A stretch of 11,512 nt of DNA from Candidatus Saccharicenans sp. GTDB lineage: Bacteria; Acidobacteriota; Aminicenantia; Aminicenantales; Saccharicenantaceae. Below the pieces are notes generated by a model. The model made no database searches and was not told where the DNA came from. It was given only the letters and a program-made list of their open reading frames with translations. The DNA is taken from assembly GCA_024653405.1 (NCBI GenBank), contig JANLGB010000057.1, positions 263-11,774 of the forward strand, in the 5' to 3' direction. The position numbers were made by a program, and so were the translations under genes. This document shows positions 1-7,102 of this stretch, piece by piece; within the stretch, counting starts at the first letter, position 1; each line of letters starts with the position of its first letter.

Positions 1-58
1 TGGAAAAGATGCTGGCCTTTTCTGGCCAAAAACGCCCGAATTTTACCTGCAGAAAAGC

Positions 59-82
59 AGCCACAACCTATCTTTTGTGGCT
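59..82. repeat. Inverted repeat, 8-bp perfect stem
   Basis: AGCCACAA (59-66) and TTGTGGCT (75-82) are exact reverse complements separated by an 8-nt loop. An A-run follows on the + strand and a short T-run (with a GC before it) follows on the - strand. If it is a terminator it fits a - strand transcript slightly better, but both tails are poor. It also abuts the candidate -35 of the downstream GTPase gene, so it could be an operator. The function is not decided by the sequence. Confidence 0.4.
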
Positions 83-110
83 TAAAAAAAGCCGTTTTCT
101 GGGTTAAAAT
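82..110 (+). promoter_or_regulatory. Candidate promoter for the TGS GTPase gene
   Basis: TTAAAA (82-87) and TAAAAT (105-110) match the sigma-70 hexamers at 4/6 and 5/6 with a 17-bp spacer. They would give a leader of about 16 nt that includes the Shine-Dalgarno sequence. The surrounding DNA is A-rich, so a chance match is possible. Confidence 0.35.
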
Positions 111-132
111 AGGCCTGCCGCGGAGGTAAAAC

Positions 133-1122
133 ATGCCGGCCAATTTGCCACCTGAATATTTCGAAGTGGAGAAAACCCTGCGCCAGGCCAGGACAGCAGA
201 AGAGAAGATCGCCATCATGGAAAAGCTGCTATCCATCATTCCCCGCCATAAGGGAACGGAAAAGCTGGTAGCCCTCTACCGTTCTAAGATCGCCAAGCTG
301 AAAGAAGAAATTGAACGCCGGCCAGCAGCCAAGAAAGGTCAACTATTCCGGATTGAAAAATCAGGGGCCGGCCAGGTCGTCATCATTGGTCCGCCTAATG
401 CCGGAAAATCGGCTCTCATCCGGGCCCTGACCGGAGTGGAAGTGGAAGTGGCCGATTTTCCCTTCACTACCCGCCTGGCCGCACCTTATATGATGCCTTT
501 TAAAAACATCAAGATTCAGCTGATAGACACTCCGCCGATAACCGCCGATTTCATGGAATCCTGGCTGGTAGAAATGATCAAGATGGGCGAGGCCGTCCTG
601 GTAGTGCTGGATGCCGCCAGCCCCGAGTCTTCCGCCCAGCTGGAAACAATCCTCAACCGCCTGAAGGAAAAAAAAGTGGAACTGGTGTCGGCCGATACCA
701 CCATCCCCCCGGAGCGTTTTCCTTTTATGAAGAGAGCTCTTCTCGTTCTTAATAAATGCGACCTGGGCGGGGCCGATAGCCTAAAAGAAGAACTGACGAT
801 TCTTTTTGGCCGGACACTGGAAACAGTCACAGTTTCAGCTTTAAGCTTGACCGGGCTGGAGGACCTCCGTCGTCGGATCTTTGATCTGCTACAGATAGTC
901 CGGGTCTACAGCAAGGTGCCCGGAAAGAAACCGGATTACGAATCGCCCTTCATCCTGAAAAAGGGCAGCAATATCATGGACCTGGCCCGGCAGGTGCACA
1001 AGGATTTCGCCGAAAAACTCAATTACGCTCGGGTCTGGAACAAGCCGGGCACCATCGCCGGGCTACGGGTAACCCGGGATTATATTCTCAATGATGAGGA
1101 TACCGTCGAGTTGCACCTTTGA
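133..1122 (+). CDS. DRG/OBG-like GTPase with C-terminal TGS domain
   Basis: Predicted cytoplasmic P-loop GTPase of the DRG/OBG group, whose members bind GTP and are linked to ribosomes and translation; the precise role of bacterial forms is not well settled. Visible parts: a charged helical N-terminal region (about 1-65); G1 Walker A GPPNAGKS at 86-93; G2 FTTR at 111-114; G3 DTPP at 132-135; G4 NKCD at 207-210; G5 SAL near 235-237; and a TGS-type ubiquitin-like fold from about 255 to the end, which often mediates RNA or ribosome contact. G3 has proline where most GTPases have DTPG; from memory this DTPP form is usual in bacterial DRG-like proteins. The start is set by GGAGG at 122-126, 6 nt before ATG. 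The gene is followed by a convergent gap, so it appears to be transcribed alone within the window. The family call is firm and the cellular function is not. Confidence 0.88.
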   Translation: MPANLPPEYFEVEKTLRQARTAEEKIAIMEKLLSIIPRHKGTEKLVALYRSKIAKLKEEIERRPAAKKGQLFRIEKSGAGQVVIIGPPNAGKSALIRALTGVEVEVADFPFTTRLAAPYMMPFKNIKIQLIDTPPITADFMESWLVEMIKMGEAVLVVLDAASPESSAQLETILNRLKEKKVELVSADTTIPPERFPFMKRALLVLNKCDLGGADSLKEELTILFGRTLETVTVSALSLTGLEDLRRRIFDLLQIVRVYSKVPGKKPDYESPFILKKGSNIMDLARQVHKDFAEKLNYARVWNKPGTIAGLRVTRDYILNDEDTVELHL

Positions 1123-1180
1123 CCCGGCAACCGGGAGCCAGCCCCGGAAAATTTCAATGACTCGGAACTAAAATTCTTTT

Positions 1181-1194
1181 CTTAAGTACTTAAG
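1181..1194. repeat. 14-bp perfect palindrome
   Basis: CTTAAGTACTTAAG is identical to its own reverse complement and lies in the gap between two convergent genes (stops at 1122 and 1300). It has no loop-forming centre, so it is a weak RNA hairpin but a good shape for a dimeric DNA-binding protein. No function can be assigned. Confidence 0.5.
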
Positions 1195-1216
1195 TCGCGC
1201 TTCCGTCCGGCTGCTT

Positions 1217-1239
1217 CGACCAACCGCCGGTTAAGGTCG
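1217..1239. repeat. Hairpin in the convergent intergenic gap
   Basis: CGACC AACC (1217-1225) pairs with GGTT (1229-1232) and GGTCG (1235-1239), leaving a 3-nt loop and a 2-nt AA bulge. It sits between two converging genes where a bidirectional terminator would be expected. Neither side carries a T-run, so it is not a standard intrinsic terminator. Confidence 0.35.
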
Positions 1240-1299
1240 GGCCAACAGCTCGGGATTCAAGCCGGGCCGGCTTTCTTGGCCATAAATTATTCCCGGAGC

Positions 1300-2847
1300 T
1301 TATTTCAAGGCTTCGGCCGGAGCATTAGCCAGTTCCATCACCGCCAGGAACAGCAGCCGGGCCATGTCCTCCAGGATTTCCGGGTTTATCAGGTCGATAT
1401 TATCACGGGTGTTATGATAGGTCGGATAGGGCAACCTCAGCCCGGAAGTGGAAAAAGATAGAGACGGCAGGCCAGCCTCCATGAAGCGGGCCGCATCCAG
1501 CCTCGGCCGGGTCAGGTTAGCCCAGTAATTGGTGCCCATTTCCCGGTGCAGGTAGCTGGCATTGGCTTTTTCAAAAGGACTGTACAGCCAGGGAAAGTTC
1601 TTCCCGGCCAGGGCAAAAATGCGGTCGCCGGAGCCAACGCCATCCATGTTTATCAGGCCGATGGTCTTTTCCCGGGGGAAGACCGGATGCTGCACGTAGT
1701 ATTCAGAACCTTTGACCCCCTGCTCCTCGGCTCCAAAGAAGGCGAAAAGGATGGTCCTCTTGGGCTTGACCTCGCTTTTCCTGATGGCTTCGGCCACACC
1801 CAGCATCACGGCCACGGCTGAAGCATTGTCGTTGGCCCCGGGCATGAGTTCCGGGAAAAGACCCAGGTGATCCAGATGCCCGCCGATGATTATGACTTCG
1901 TCTTTTAAGACCGGGTCGGAGCCGCTGATCTTACCAAGAACGTTATAGCCGATGCCATCCGGGTGGTGTTCGGTCTTGTTCCTGATGGTGAAGGTCTTGC
2001 CGGTGGCAAAGGACTGCGGCTTGAGAGTGGTCCTGATTTTTTCCGCTGTTTCCTGGTAGCTACGACCGGTGCCGGCAAAAATATCATCAACCACACTTCG
2101 CCCGACGTGGCTGTAAATAAAGCCTTCAATATAATCGTTGTTCGGGTTGCAGATGGGGCCGTAATAATAGAGCATACCCCTGGCCCCATGAGCCGCGGCG
2201 TTTTTTAACTTGTACTGGTGAAAGGAATACGGCCGCCACTTCTTGAAAACTTCAGGGTCCTGGTCCGGGTTAAACGGCACCTCGTTTTCCATCAGCACGA
2301 TTTTGCCGCGGACCTCGACTCCCTGATAATCGTCGTAGCCCAGCTCCGGGGCGGTAATGCCGTATCCGACATACACCACTTCAGCCGTTATCTCGCCCGA
2401 GCCTGAGGTCCCACCGGGGAAATACTCGTCCTCGTAAAGATAATATTTTTTGATGGTGGCCGGGTGCTTAGGGTCGAGCTTCCCCACTTTCAGATTCAGG
2501 GAGACTTCTCCTCTGTCCAGGATCAGGGTATAAGGATTGGGAAAAGCCTGTAGATAGGTCCCGTTATCGCCAGCCGGCTCCACTCCCCATTGTTTGAGCA
2601 GGGAGACCACCCAGTCCGCTGAAAGGTTATAGCCGGGAGTTCCAGTAAGGCGACCGGTATACTTGTGCGAAGTCAGTTCTTTAACGTATGCAAACAGGGT
2701 ATTACTGGAAATACCGTGGAAAACCCGCAGCAATTTCTGGCTGTCATCAACCGGGCGCGGCTGGGCCAGCGAAACTGCCTGGTTCAGCACCAGGGCCAGG
2801 GCCAGCAGCACCAGTAAGCCGGTAGCTTTCTTAAAGTTGCGTCTCAT
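1300..2847 (-). CDS. Secreted M28-family metallopeptidase with PA domain
   Basis: Predicted exported di-zinc exopeptidase (M28 aminopeptidase/carboxypeptidase group) that removes terminal residues from peptides outside the cytoplasm. Reading from the ATG at 2847 gives 515 residues: a signal peptide of about 28 residues (basic start, leucine-rich core, likely cut after SLA); a protease-associated-type insert at about 150-260; and the M28 catalytic domain at about 300-510. Expected ligands are all present: H324 and D326 in GGHLDH, D340 in GANDN, catalytic E374 and ligand E375, D402 in NMDG and H478. The ATG at 2847 is preferred over an upstream TTG at 2871 because AGAGGTG lies just before it and nothing similar precedes the TTG. 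The protein is a clear paralogue of the one at 4952-6430. Substrate specificity cannot be read from the sequence. A weak promoter candidate lies at 2882-2890. Confidence 0.9.
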   Translation of the reverse strand: MRRNFKKATGLLVLLALALVLNQAVSLAQPRPVDDSQKLLRVFHGISSNTLFAYVKELTSHKYTGRLTGTPGYNLSADWVVSLLKQWGVEPAGDNGTYLQAFPNPYTLILDRGEVSLNLKVGKLDPKHPATIKKYYLYEDEYFPGGTSGSGEITAEVVYVGYGITAPELGYDDYQGVEVRGKIVLMENEVPFNPDQDPEVFKKWRPYSFHQYKLKNAAAHGARGMLYYYGPICNPNNDYIEGFIYSHVGRSVVDDIFAGTGRSYQETAEKIRTTLKPQSFATGKTFTIRNKTEHHPDGIGYNVLGKISGSDPVLKDEVIIIGGHLDHLGLFPELMPGANDNASAVAVMLGVAEAIRKSEVKPKRTILFAFFGAEEQGVKGSEYYVQHPVFPREKTIGLINMDGVGSGDRIFALAGKNFPWLYSPFEKANASYLHREMGTNYWANLTRPRLDAARFMEAGLPSLSFSTSGLRLPYPTYHNTRDNIDLINPEILEDMARLLFLAVMELANAPAEALK

Positions 2848-2881
2848 TTCACCTCTCCCATTAGAATTCAATAAGGAGATA

Positions 2882-2890
2882 TTATTACCA
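2882..2890 (-). promoter_or_regulatory. Possible extended -10 promoter for the minus-strand M28 gene
   Basis: On the - strand TGG is followed directly by TAATAA (hexamer at 2882-2887), an extended -10 form, about 35 nt upstream of the chosen ATG. No good -35 lies 17 bp away. The surrounding 2860-2985 stretch is strongly AT-rich, so chance matches are likely. Read-through from the gene at 3015-3851 could also serve this gene. Confidence 0.3.
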
Positions 2891-2993
2891 CAGAACAGGC
2901 CAGAAAGAAAAACGGGAAAGACGATTAATGGCCAGAGCGAATTATTAATAAAATTAAATGAAATAAAGAAAACAGAAACAGCTCACACCCAGT

Positions 2994-3005
2994 CGGCTGC
3001 AGCCG
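2994..3005. repeat. 12-bp palindrome downstream of the barrel gene
   Basis: CGGCTGCAGCCG is a perfect palindrome 9 nt past the stop codon of the minus-strand gene ending at 3015. It can fold as a 4-bp GC stem with a TGCA loop. A T-rich stretch follows on the - strand only after about 18 nt, so at most it is a weak terminator. Confidence 0.35.
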
Positions 3006-3014
3006 GTCATAGGC

Positions 3015-3851
3015 TCAGACTCGGAATGACAGCCCGCCCCGAACCAGCAAGCCGTTAAAAATGCCGCCATCCAGGACCAGGTTAAGAGTCCGGGACAGCC
3101 TGGCCCGCAACCCGAGGTTTAGCTGCAGGATGGGCATGAAATTCAGGGGAAAATCCTTGCCCTCGGCCAGGCGTTCGTCTTTTATCTGGCGTAAAGTCTT
3201 GCTGTCTGCCTCCGAGTACGGCTCGGTCGAGCTGTCGGGTAGCACCAGGGTGCCGCTGTATTCATACCTATATCTGGAGTTAAAAAAGCTTCTGGAGGTA
3301 GAAACACCGGCCCCAATGGTCAGGTAAGGGGAGATAACTTTAGACGGCATGAACTCCCAGCGCATGCTGAGATGAAAAGACAGCGGCTTGGTTAAAAATT
3401 CCCCGCTGGCCTGGGCGGTGAAATGAGCGGCCTGGTTGAGGTTGAGGTCAGTCAGGTCCAATGAGGCTTCTACCTGGGGAAAAGAAATTTTCATCGTCGT
3501 TTGTTCCACCGCCAGTCCGAGGCTGAAAGCTCCACCCCGCCCTCCGGGATAGTAACGCAATTCAAAGCCAAAATTGTGGCCGGGGGCATCGAATTTAACC
3601 TGCTGCCGGTAGCCACTCTCCACCAGAGTTGGGTAGTCGGCCTGGATCTGCTGCAAGAAACGGTCTTTCAGGTCATCCTCCAGGACATCGCTGACCATTT
3701 TCTCCACCAGTGGCCGGACCAAATTCAGGGTCCAGTAGGAATAATGGAAATTGAACTCCAGGTGTCCGTCGGCCAGCAGAAAGCCGGGTCCTGGCCAGAT
3801 TAAGAGGAACAGGAACACGATGGCTACCGATTTCGCGGCTGATTTCAGCAT
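3015..3851 (-). CDS. Exported protein, probable outer-membrane beta-barrel
   Basis: Not recognised as a named family. From the ATG at 3851 it encodes 278 residues: a signal peptide (about 1-27, ending near LLA), a short helical, charged segment (about 45-75), then alternating polar and hydrophobic stretches typical of transmembrane beta-strands (about 93-125, 155-185, 240-278) with glycine- and aromatic-rich turns. It ends in strand-like residues (LSFRV), near the usual C-terminal barrel signal but with valine rather than phenylalanine last. A hydrophilic insert at about 200-235 would suit a surface loop. The start is chosen because AGGAGG lies 7 nt before it; the upstream in-frame ATGs lack this. 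A promoter is visible at 3879-3907. It is transcribed toward the M28 gene and could be co-transcribed with it across a 167-nt gap. The barrel call is from composition only. Confidence 0.6.
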   Translation of the reverse strand: MLKSAAKSVAIVFLFLLIWPGPGFLLADGHLEFNFHYSYWTLNLVRPLVEKMVSDVLEDDLKDRFLQQIQADYPTLVESGYRQQVKFDAPGHNFGFELRYYPGGRGGAFSLGLAVEQTTMKISFPQVEASLDLTDLNLNQAAHFTAQASGEFLTKPLSFHLSMRWEFMPSKVISPYLTIGAGVSTSRSFFNSRYRYEYSGTLVLPDSSTEPYSEADSKTLRQIKDERLAEGKDFPLNFMPILQLNLGLRARLSRTLNLVLDGGIFNGLLVRGGLSFRV

Positions 3852-3878
3852 TTTCCGCCTCCTGTGAAGTATTATCAT

Positions 3879-3907
3879 TTTATGCCAGTCGGGGCCGGTC
3901 AAGTCAA
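3879..3907 (-). promoter_or_regulatory. Promoter for the beta-barrel gene
   Basis: On the - strand TTGACT (3902-3907) lies 17 bp from CATAAA (3879-3884), which is preceded by TGG, an extended -10. The predicted start is about 20 nt before the ATG at 3851, with the Shine-Dalgarno sequence in between. Confidence 0.55.
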
Positions 3908-3969
3908 GACTTTTCCGTTATTTCTTAAGCGGCCGGGCCGAAGCCGGACGTCAGCACTGATATTTTTAT

Positions 3970-3998
3970 TTGATTCTTTCTACCTTCTCTGGTATTGT
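3970..3998 (+). promoter_or_regulatory. Promoter for the cyclophilin gene
   Basis: TTGATT (3970-3975), a 17-bp spacer, then TATTGT (3993-3998) preceded by TGG. The predicted transcription start near 4005 leaves a leader of about 18 nt carrying GGAGG. It points away from the promoter at 3879-3907, so the two form a divergent pair about 60 bp apart. Confidence 0.6.
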
Positions 3999-4022
3999 AA
4001 ATTCTTGTTCTGGAGGTAGAAA

Positions 4023-4595
4023 ATGAGTAAAGGTCTGCTTCTTTTTTTCAGCCTACTCCTTCTGTTTTCCGTGAGTACCTTGCTCGCAGCCAACCCCAAA
4101 GTCCTGATGAAAACCAGCCGCGGTGACATTGTCATCGAGCTCTTTGCTGACAAGGCCCCGGTTACCGTCAAGAACTTCCTCAACTATGTTGACGATAAGT
4201 TTTATGATGGCACCATCTTTCACCGGGTGATCAAGGGTTTCATGATCCAGGGCGGCGGCCTGACCCCTGACCTGAAGACCAAGCCGGAGAAAAGACCCCC
4301 CATCAAGAATGAAGCCAATAATGGTTTGAAAAACCTCCGTGGTACTATCGCCATGGCCAGGACGGCGGAAATTGACAGCGCCACCTGCCAGTTCTTCATC
4401 AACCTGGTGGACAATCCTTTCCTGGACCACGTGCCCAACGACCCCGCTAAATTTGGCTATGCTGTTTTCGGCAAGGTCATCCAGGGCCTGGAGGTGGTGG
4501 ACGCCATCGCTGAGGTAGCCACCACTACCAAGGGCATGTACCGCGACGTTCCAGTTGAACCAGTCGTCATCCTCTCGGTAACCAGGATCCAGTAA
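4023..4595 (+). CDS. Exported cyclophilin-type peptidyl-prolyl isomerase
   Basis: Catalyses cis-trans isomerisation of X-Pro bonds, assisting protein folding. The 190 residues comprise a signal peptide (about 1-23, leucine-rich core, likely cut after LAA) and one cyclophilin domain. Diagnostic motifs are [13 protein letters not shown] at 66-78 (catalytic arginine R68, glutamine Q76), MAR at 111-113, QFFINL at 123-128 and the FGYAVFGKV strand at 144-152. The position of the cyclosporin-contacting tryptophan of human CypA appears to be F133, as in many bacterial enzymes. The signal peptide places it in the periplasm, or anchored there, as in the PpiA branch; there is no lipobox cysteine. The start is fixed by GGAGG at 4012-4016, 6 nt upstream. 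It has its own promoter and is probably monocistronic or transcribed with the small membrane protein that follows 55 nt later. Confidence 0.93.
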   Translation: MSKGLLLFFSLLLLFSVSTLLAANPKVLMKTSRGDIVIELFADKAPVTVKNFLNYVDDKFYDGTIFHRVIKGFMIQGGGLTPDLKTKPEKRPPIKNEANNGLKNLRGTIAMARTAEIDSATCQFFINLVDNPFLDHVPNDPAKFGYAVFGKVIQGLEVVDAIAEVATTTKGMYRDVPVEPVVILSVTRIQ

Positions 4596-4650
4596 AGGCT
4601 TCGCCCGCTGTCAGGTCCGCTTTCCAGCCGTTGCGGTTTGAACCGGCCCG

Positions 4651-4854
4651 ATGTTGGAATGGGTTTTTGCTCTCGTCCACCTGGCCCTGTTTCTGGGACT
4701 GCTTTCTTATTCCATAGCCAGCTTGCTCCGGGGCCGCTGGCTGAGTGGACTGGTTCTGCTGGCCTTCATGGTGGCCTACTATTTCATAGTTCTTCATCAG
4801 GCCGTGCTTAAAGAAATAAAACGGAAGAAAAAGAGCGCCCGGTCGGGGAAATGA
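4651..4854 (+). CDS. Small two-helix membrane protein, function unknown
   Basis: A 67-residue protein with two hydrophobic segments (about 5-26 and 31-50) joined by a short basic turn (RGRW), ending in a very basic tail (KEIKRKKKSAR). By the positive-inside rule both the turn and the tail attract the cytoplasmic side, so the topology is ambiguous. It is not a family I recognise. Codon use (many CTG, GCC, CGG) resembles the neighbouring genes, which supports a real gene. Against it, no Shine-Dalgarno sequence precedes the ATG and an in-frame stop lies only 12 nt upstream, leaving no better start. It may depend on translation from the cyclophilin gene upstream. Confidence 0.5.
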   Translation: MLEWVFALVHLALFLGLLSYSIASLLRGRWLSGLVLLAFMVAYYFIVLHQAVLKEIKRKKKSARSGK

Positions 4855-4909
4855 GCCGGACCCGAGCCCGGGCCTGACTCCACCTTCCTGCAGCCGGGTG
4901 CGGACCCTG

Positions 4910-4918
4910 TGGTATAAT
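4910..4918 (+). promoter_or_regulatory. Extended -10 promoter for the M28-psd-pssA-M23 run
   Basis: TGG followed by a perfect TATAAT (4913-4918), about 34 nt before the M28 start codon. No convincing -35 lies 16-18 bp upstream, as is usual for promoters that rely on the TGn element. The predicted start near 4925 gives a leader of about 27 nt. Confidence 0.55.
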
Positions 4919-4951
4919 CGGGCCTGATAATTTTTTATAAGGTTGGTTAAA

Positions 4952-6430
4952 ATGAAAAAACACTCAACTCTTGTTGTGATGGTACTGTTGGCCATCCTGT
5001 CATTTCCCAGCTGGTTCCAGGCCGGGGAGTTACCGCCTCACCTGAAGAAGGCGGTTTCTGGGATAGACCCCATCCTCGCTTACCAGCTGACCAGGACCAT
5101 GGCCTCGGAAGAGTTTGCCGGTCGGCTGACCGGTGATGAGGGTTACACCAGGGCCGCCAAATGGGCTGCGGCCAAGTTCAAGGAATGGGGCCTGAAACCC
5201 ATAGATGCCCGCCAGGGCTACCTGCAGGCTTACCCTTCTCCCTACACCCTGATCGATAAGGCCTCGATGGTTCTGCACCTGCCGGATAAACCCGGAAGCG
5301 ACGGGCAGCCCCGGTTCCAGAAAGTCGAATTAAAACCGGAAAAAGATTTCCTGCCTCTGCTCTATGCCGACAGCGGTGAGCGCACGGCCGGCCTGGTCTT
5401 TGTTGGCTGGGGCATCTCGGCCCCTGAGCTAAATTATGACGACTATGCCGGGGTGGAGGTCAAGGATAAATTCGTCCTGTGTTTTCGCGGCACTCCGGAC
5501 CCGGCCCGCCGGGAATTCCAGTCCCATGACGAGCACCGGACCCGGATGAGGGTGGCCAGGGAAAAAGGCGCCCTGGGCCTGATTTACATTTATCCCGAAG
5601 CCCAGGCCAATCCCAACGGTGACTGGCTGCCGGGTTTCATGCCGGGCTTGATCACCGAAAAGACAGCCGACCTCATCCTGAAGGAAATTAATTCCACTGC
5701 CGCCGACTTGAAAAAAGCTTTGCAGACCTATAAAAGGCCGATCTCTTTCGCCCTCCAGTCCAGCTTATTCTATTCCGTCAATTCCAGGCATTTTCCCGGG
5801 GGCACGGGCTACAACATAGCCGGCTGGGTGGAAGGCTCCGACCCCAGGCTAAAAAAAGAGGTGATTATCATCGGCGGGCACTTCGACCATTGCGGCCGGC
5901 ATATGGGTCTCCTCTTTCCCGGGGCCGACGATAACGCCAGCGGCTCGGCCGTGGTCATGATGCTGGCCCGGGCCTTCGCTTCTGTCCACCCCAGACCCAA
6001 GAGGTCGGTGCTCTTTGTCCTGTTCGGAGGCGAAGAACTGGGACTTCAGGGCTCAACCTATTTTGCCGAACATCTGCCGGCCGGTTTTGACCGGGTGGCA
6101 GCCATGTTCAACTTTGATATGGAGGGCGAGGGTGATGGGGCCTGGTGCGGACTTAGCGCTGAACCACCCTACCTTAAAGAGGCCCTGGAAAGAGCCAATC
6201 AGGAAATCAACATCATTAGAGGCTTCGGGGTCATCAGAAACATCGGGGTCAGGAGCTCGGATTTTGCTCCCTTTTTCCTCAAGGGAATTCCCTGCGCCAG
6301 CCTCGGCTCTAACGGTCCCCACCTGGCCTACCACGGCACAGGTGACACCATTTACCGCATAAACCCCGAGATCATGGGCAGCGTCGCCCGGGTGTCTTTT
6401 CTGGCTGTCTATTTCCTAGCCGATAGATAA
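4952..6430 (+). CDS. Secreted M28-family metallopeptidase (second copy)
   Basis: Predicted exported di-zinc exopeptidase, 492 residues from the ATG. It has a signal peptide (about 1-24, likely cut after FQA), a protease-associated-type insert (about 145-245) and a C-terminal M28 domain (about 285-490). Ligands and catalytic residues are intact: H310 and D312 in GGHFDH, D327 in GADDN, E361/E362 in GGEE, D389 in FNFDM and H461. Shared stretches such as RLTG near the N-terminus and SPYTLI/NPYTLI show it is a paralogue of the minus-strand gene at 1300-2847. The ATG at 4952 follows a weak AAGG at 4939-4942; a TTG three codons earlier is less likely. An extended -10 promoter lies upstream. It is 30 nt from psd and may be co-transcribed with it. 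Specificity is unknown. Confidence 0.9.
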   Translation: MKKHSTLVVMVLLAILSFPSWFQAGELPPHLKKAVSGIDPILAYQLTRTMASEEFAGRLTGDEGYTRAAKWAAAKFKEWGLKPIDARQGYLQAYPSPYTLIDKASMVLHLPDKPGSDGQPRFQKVELKPEKDFLPLLYADSGERTAGLVFVGWGISAPELNYDDYAGVEVKDKFVLCFRGTPDPARREFQSHDEHRTRMRVAREKGALGLIYIYPEAQANPNGDWLPGFMPGLITEKTADLILKEINSTAADLKKALQTYKRPISFALQSSLFYSVNSRHFPGGTGYNIAGWVEGSDPRLKKEVIIIGGHFDHCGRHMGLLFPGADDNASGSAVVMMLARAFASVHPRPKRSVLFVLFGGEELGLQGSTYFAEHLPAGFDRVAAMFNFDMEGEGDGAWCGLSAEPPYLKEALERANQEINIIRGFGVIRNIGVRSSDFAPFFLKGIPCASLGSNGPHLAYHGTGDTIYRINPEIMGSVARVSFLAVYFLADR

Positions 6431-6434
6431 TGCT

Positions 6435-6440
6435 TATAAT
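6435..6440 (+). promoter_or_regulatory. Possible internal -10 before psd
   Basis: A perfect TATAAT sits in the 30-nt gap between the M28 stop and psd, but the -35 position (TTTCCT, 6412-6417, 17-bp spacer) is poor. It could give psd-pssA an additional start with a leader of about 14 nt. Confidence 0.25.
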
Positions 6441-6460
6441 AATAAGGCAAGGAACCGCAG

Positions 6461-7102
6461 ATGAGAGTAGCAAAAGAAGGTTCAGTTTTTTACCTGCCAT
6501 CGCTGGCCCTATTTTTAATTACTCTGGTCCTGGACTGGTGGCTGGCCAGCCTTTTCTTTTTATTATTATCGGCTGCTTTTATTTTCTTTTTCCGCGACCC
6601 TGAAAGACGGCCACCCCAGGACCAGAAACTGGTGCTGTCTCCGGCTGATGGACGGGTAATAAAAATTGAAGAATTTTCCCACCACCCAGAAATCGGCGGT
6701 CCGGGCCTGGTGGTCAGCATTTTTCTATCCTTGCTCGATGTCCACTTTACCCGTTCCCCCCTGGCCGCTACGGTGACCAGGGTTGACTACCAGCCGGGAA
6801 AATTTTTCCCGGCTTACCGGGAAGAAGCCGGCAGCCAGAATGAAGCCAACAGCCTGGTGCTGGCAACAGACAGGGGTCGGCTGTTCCTGAAGCAGATGGT
6901 CGGGGTTGCCGCTCGACGCATAAAATGTTATGTTAAGCCCGGTGACAGGGTGGCCGCCGGGCAAAAAATTGGCCTGATGTATTTCGGCTCGCGGGTTGAC
7001 CTGTACCTGCCCGCCAGCGTAGAGCTTAAAGTCAGCCTGAACCAGAAGGTCAAAGGCGGCCTGAGCCTCATCGGAGAATGGCGCGATGAAAGTAAAGATT
7101 AA
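6461..7102 (+). CDS. psd: Phosphatidylserine decarboxylase proenzyme
   Basis: Decarboxylates phosphatidylserine to phosphatidylethanolamine at the inner membrane using a pyruvoyl group made by self-cleavage. The 213-residue protein is the short bacterial/archaeal-type Psd. It has two N-terminal hydrophobic segments (about 9-25 and 28-44), then the FRDPER motif (44-49), SPADGRV (60-66, with D63) and VHFTRSP (94-100, with H95). The processing site is FGSR at 175-178, where G176-S177 is cut and S177 becomes the pyruvoyl group, followed by the conserved VDLYLP strand. D63, H95 and S177 match the proposed self-cleavage triad. AAGGA at 6449-6453 precedes the ATG by 7 nt. The gene overlaps pssA by 17 nt, so the two successive enzymes of the pathway are translationally linked. 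Confidence 0.93.
   Translation: MRVAKEGSVFYLPSLALFLITLVLDWWLASLFFLLLSAAFIFFFRDPERRPPQDQKLVLSPADGRVIKIEEFSHHPEIGGPGLVVSIFLSLLDVHFTRSPLAATVTRVDYQPGKFFPAYREEAGSQNEANSLVLATDRGRLFLKQMVGVAARRIKCYVKPGDRVAAGQKIGLMYFGSRVDLYLPASVELKVSLNQKVKGGLSLIGEWRDESKD

Noticed and set aside
1123..1135. CCCGG-CAA-CCGGG stem right after the GTPase stop codon as a terminator
   Set aside because: Short 5-bp stem with no downstream T-run; CCGG is very frequent in this DNA.
2663..3058. 131-codon open frame on the + strand
   Set aside because: It crosses the signal peptide of the minus-strand M28 gene and an AT-rich promoter-like gap; composition changes along its length and no motif is seen.
4630..4650. Possible tRNA T-arm (GGTTTGAACC-like sequence)
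   Set aside because: On either strand the flanking stem does not pair and no acceptor, D or anticodon arms can be built around it.
4861..4872. Hairpin CCCG-AGCC-CGGG as a terminator after the small membrane protein
   Set aside because: The stem is only 4 bp and is followed by mixed sequence without a T-run.
4567..4995. 142-codon open frame on the - strand
   Set aside because: It overlaps the cyclophilin end, the small membrane protein and the next gene's signal peptide, has a low-complexity Q/R-rich product and no ribosome-binding site.
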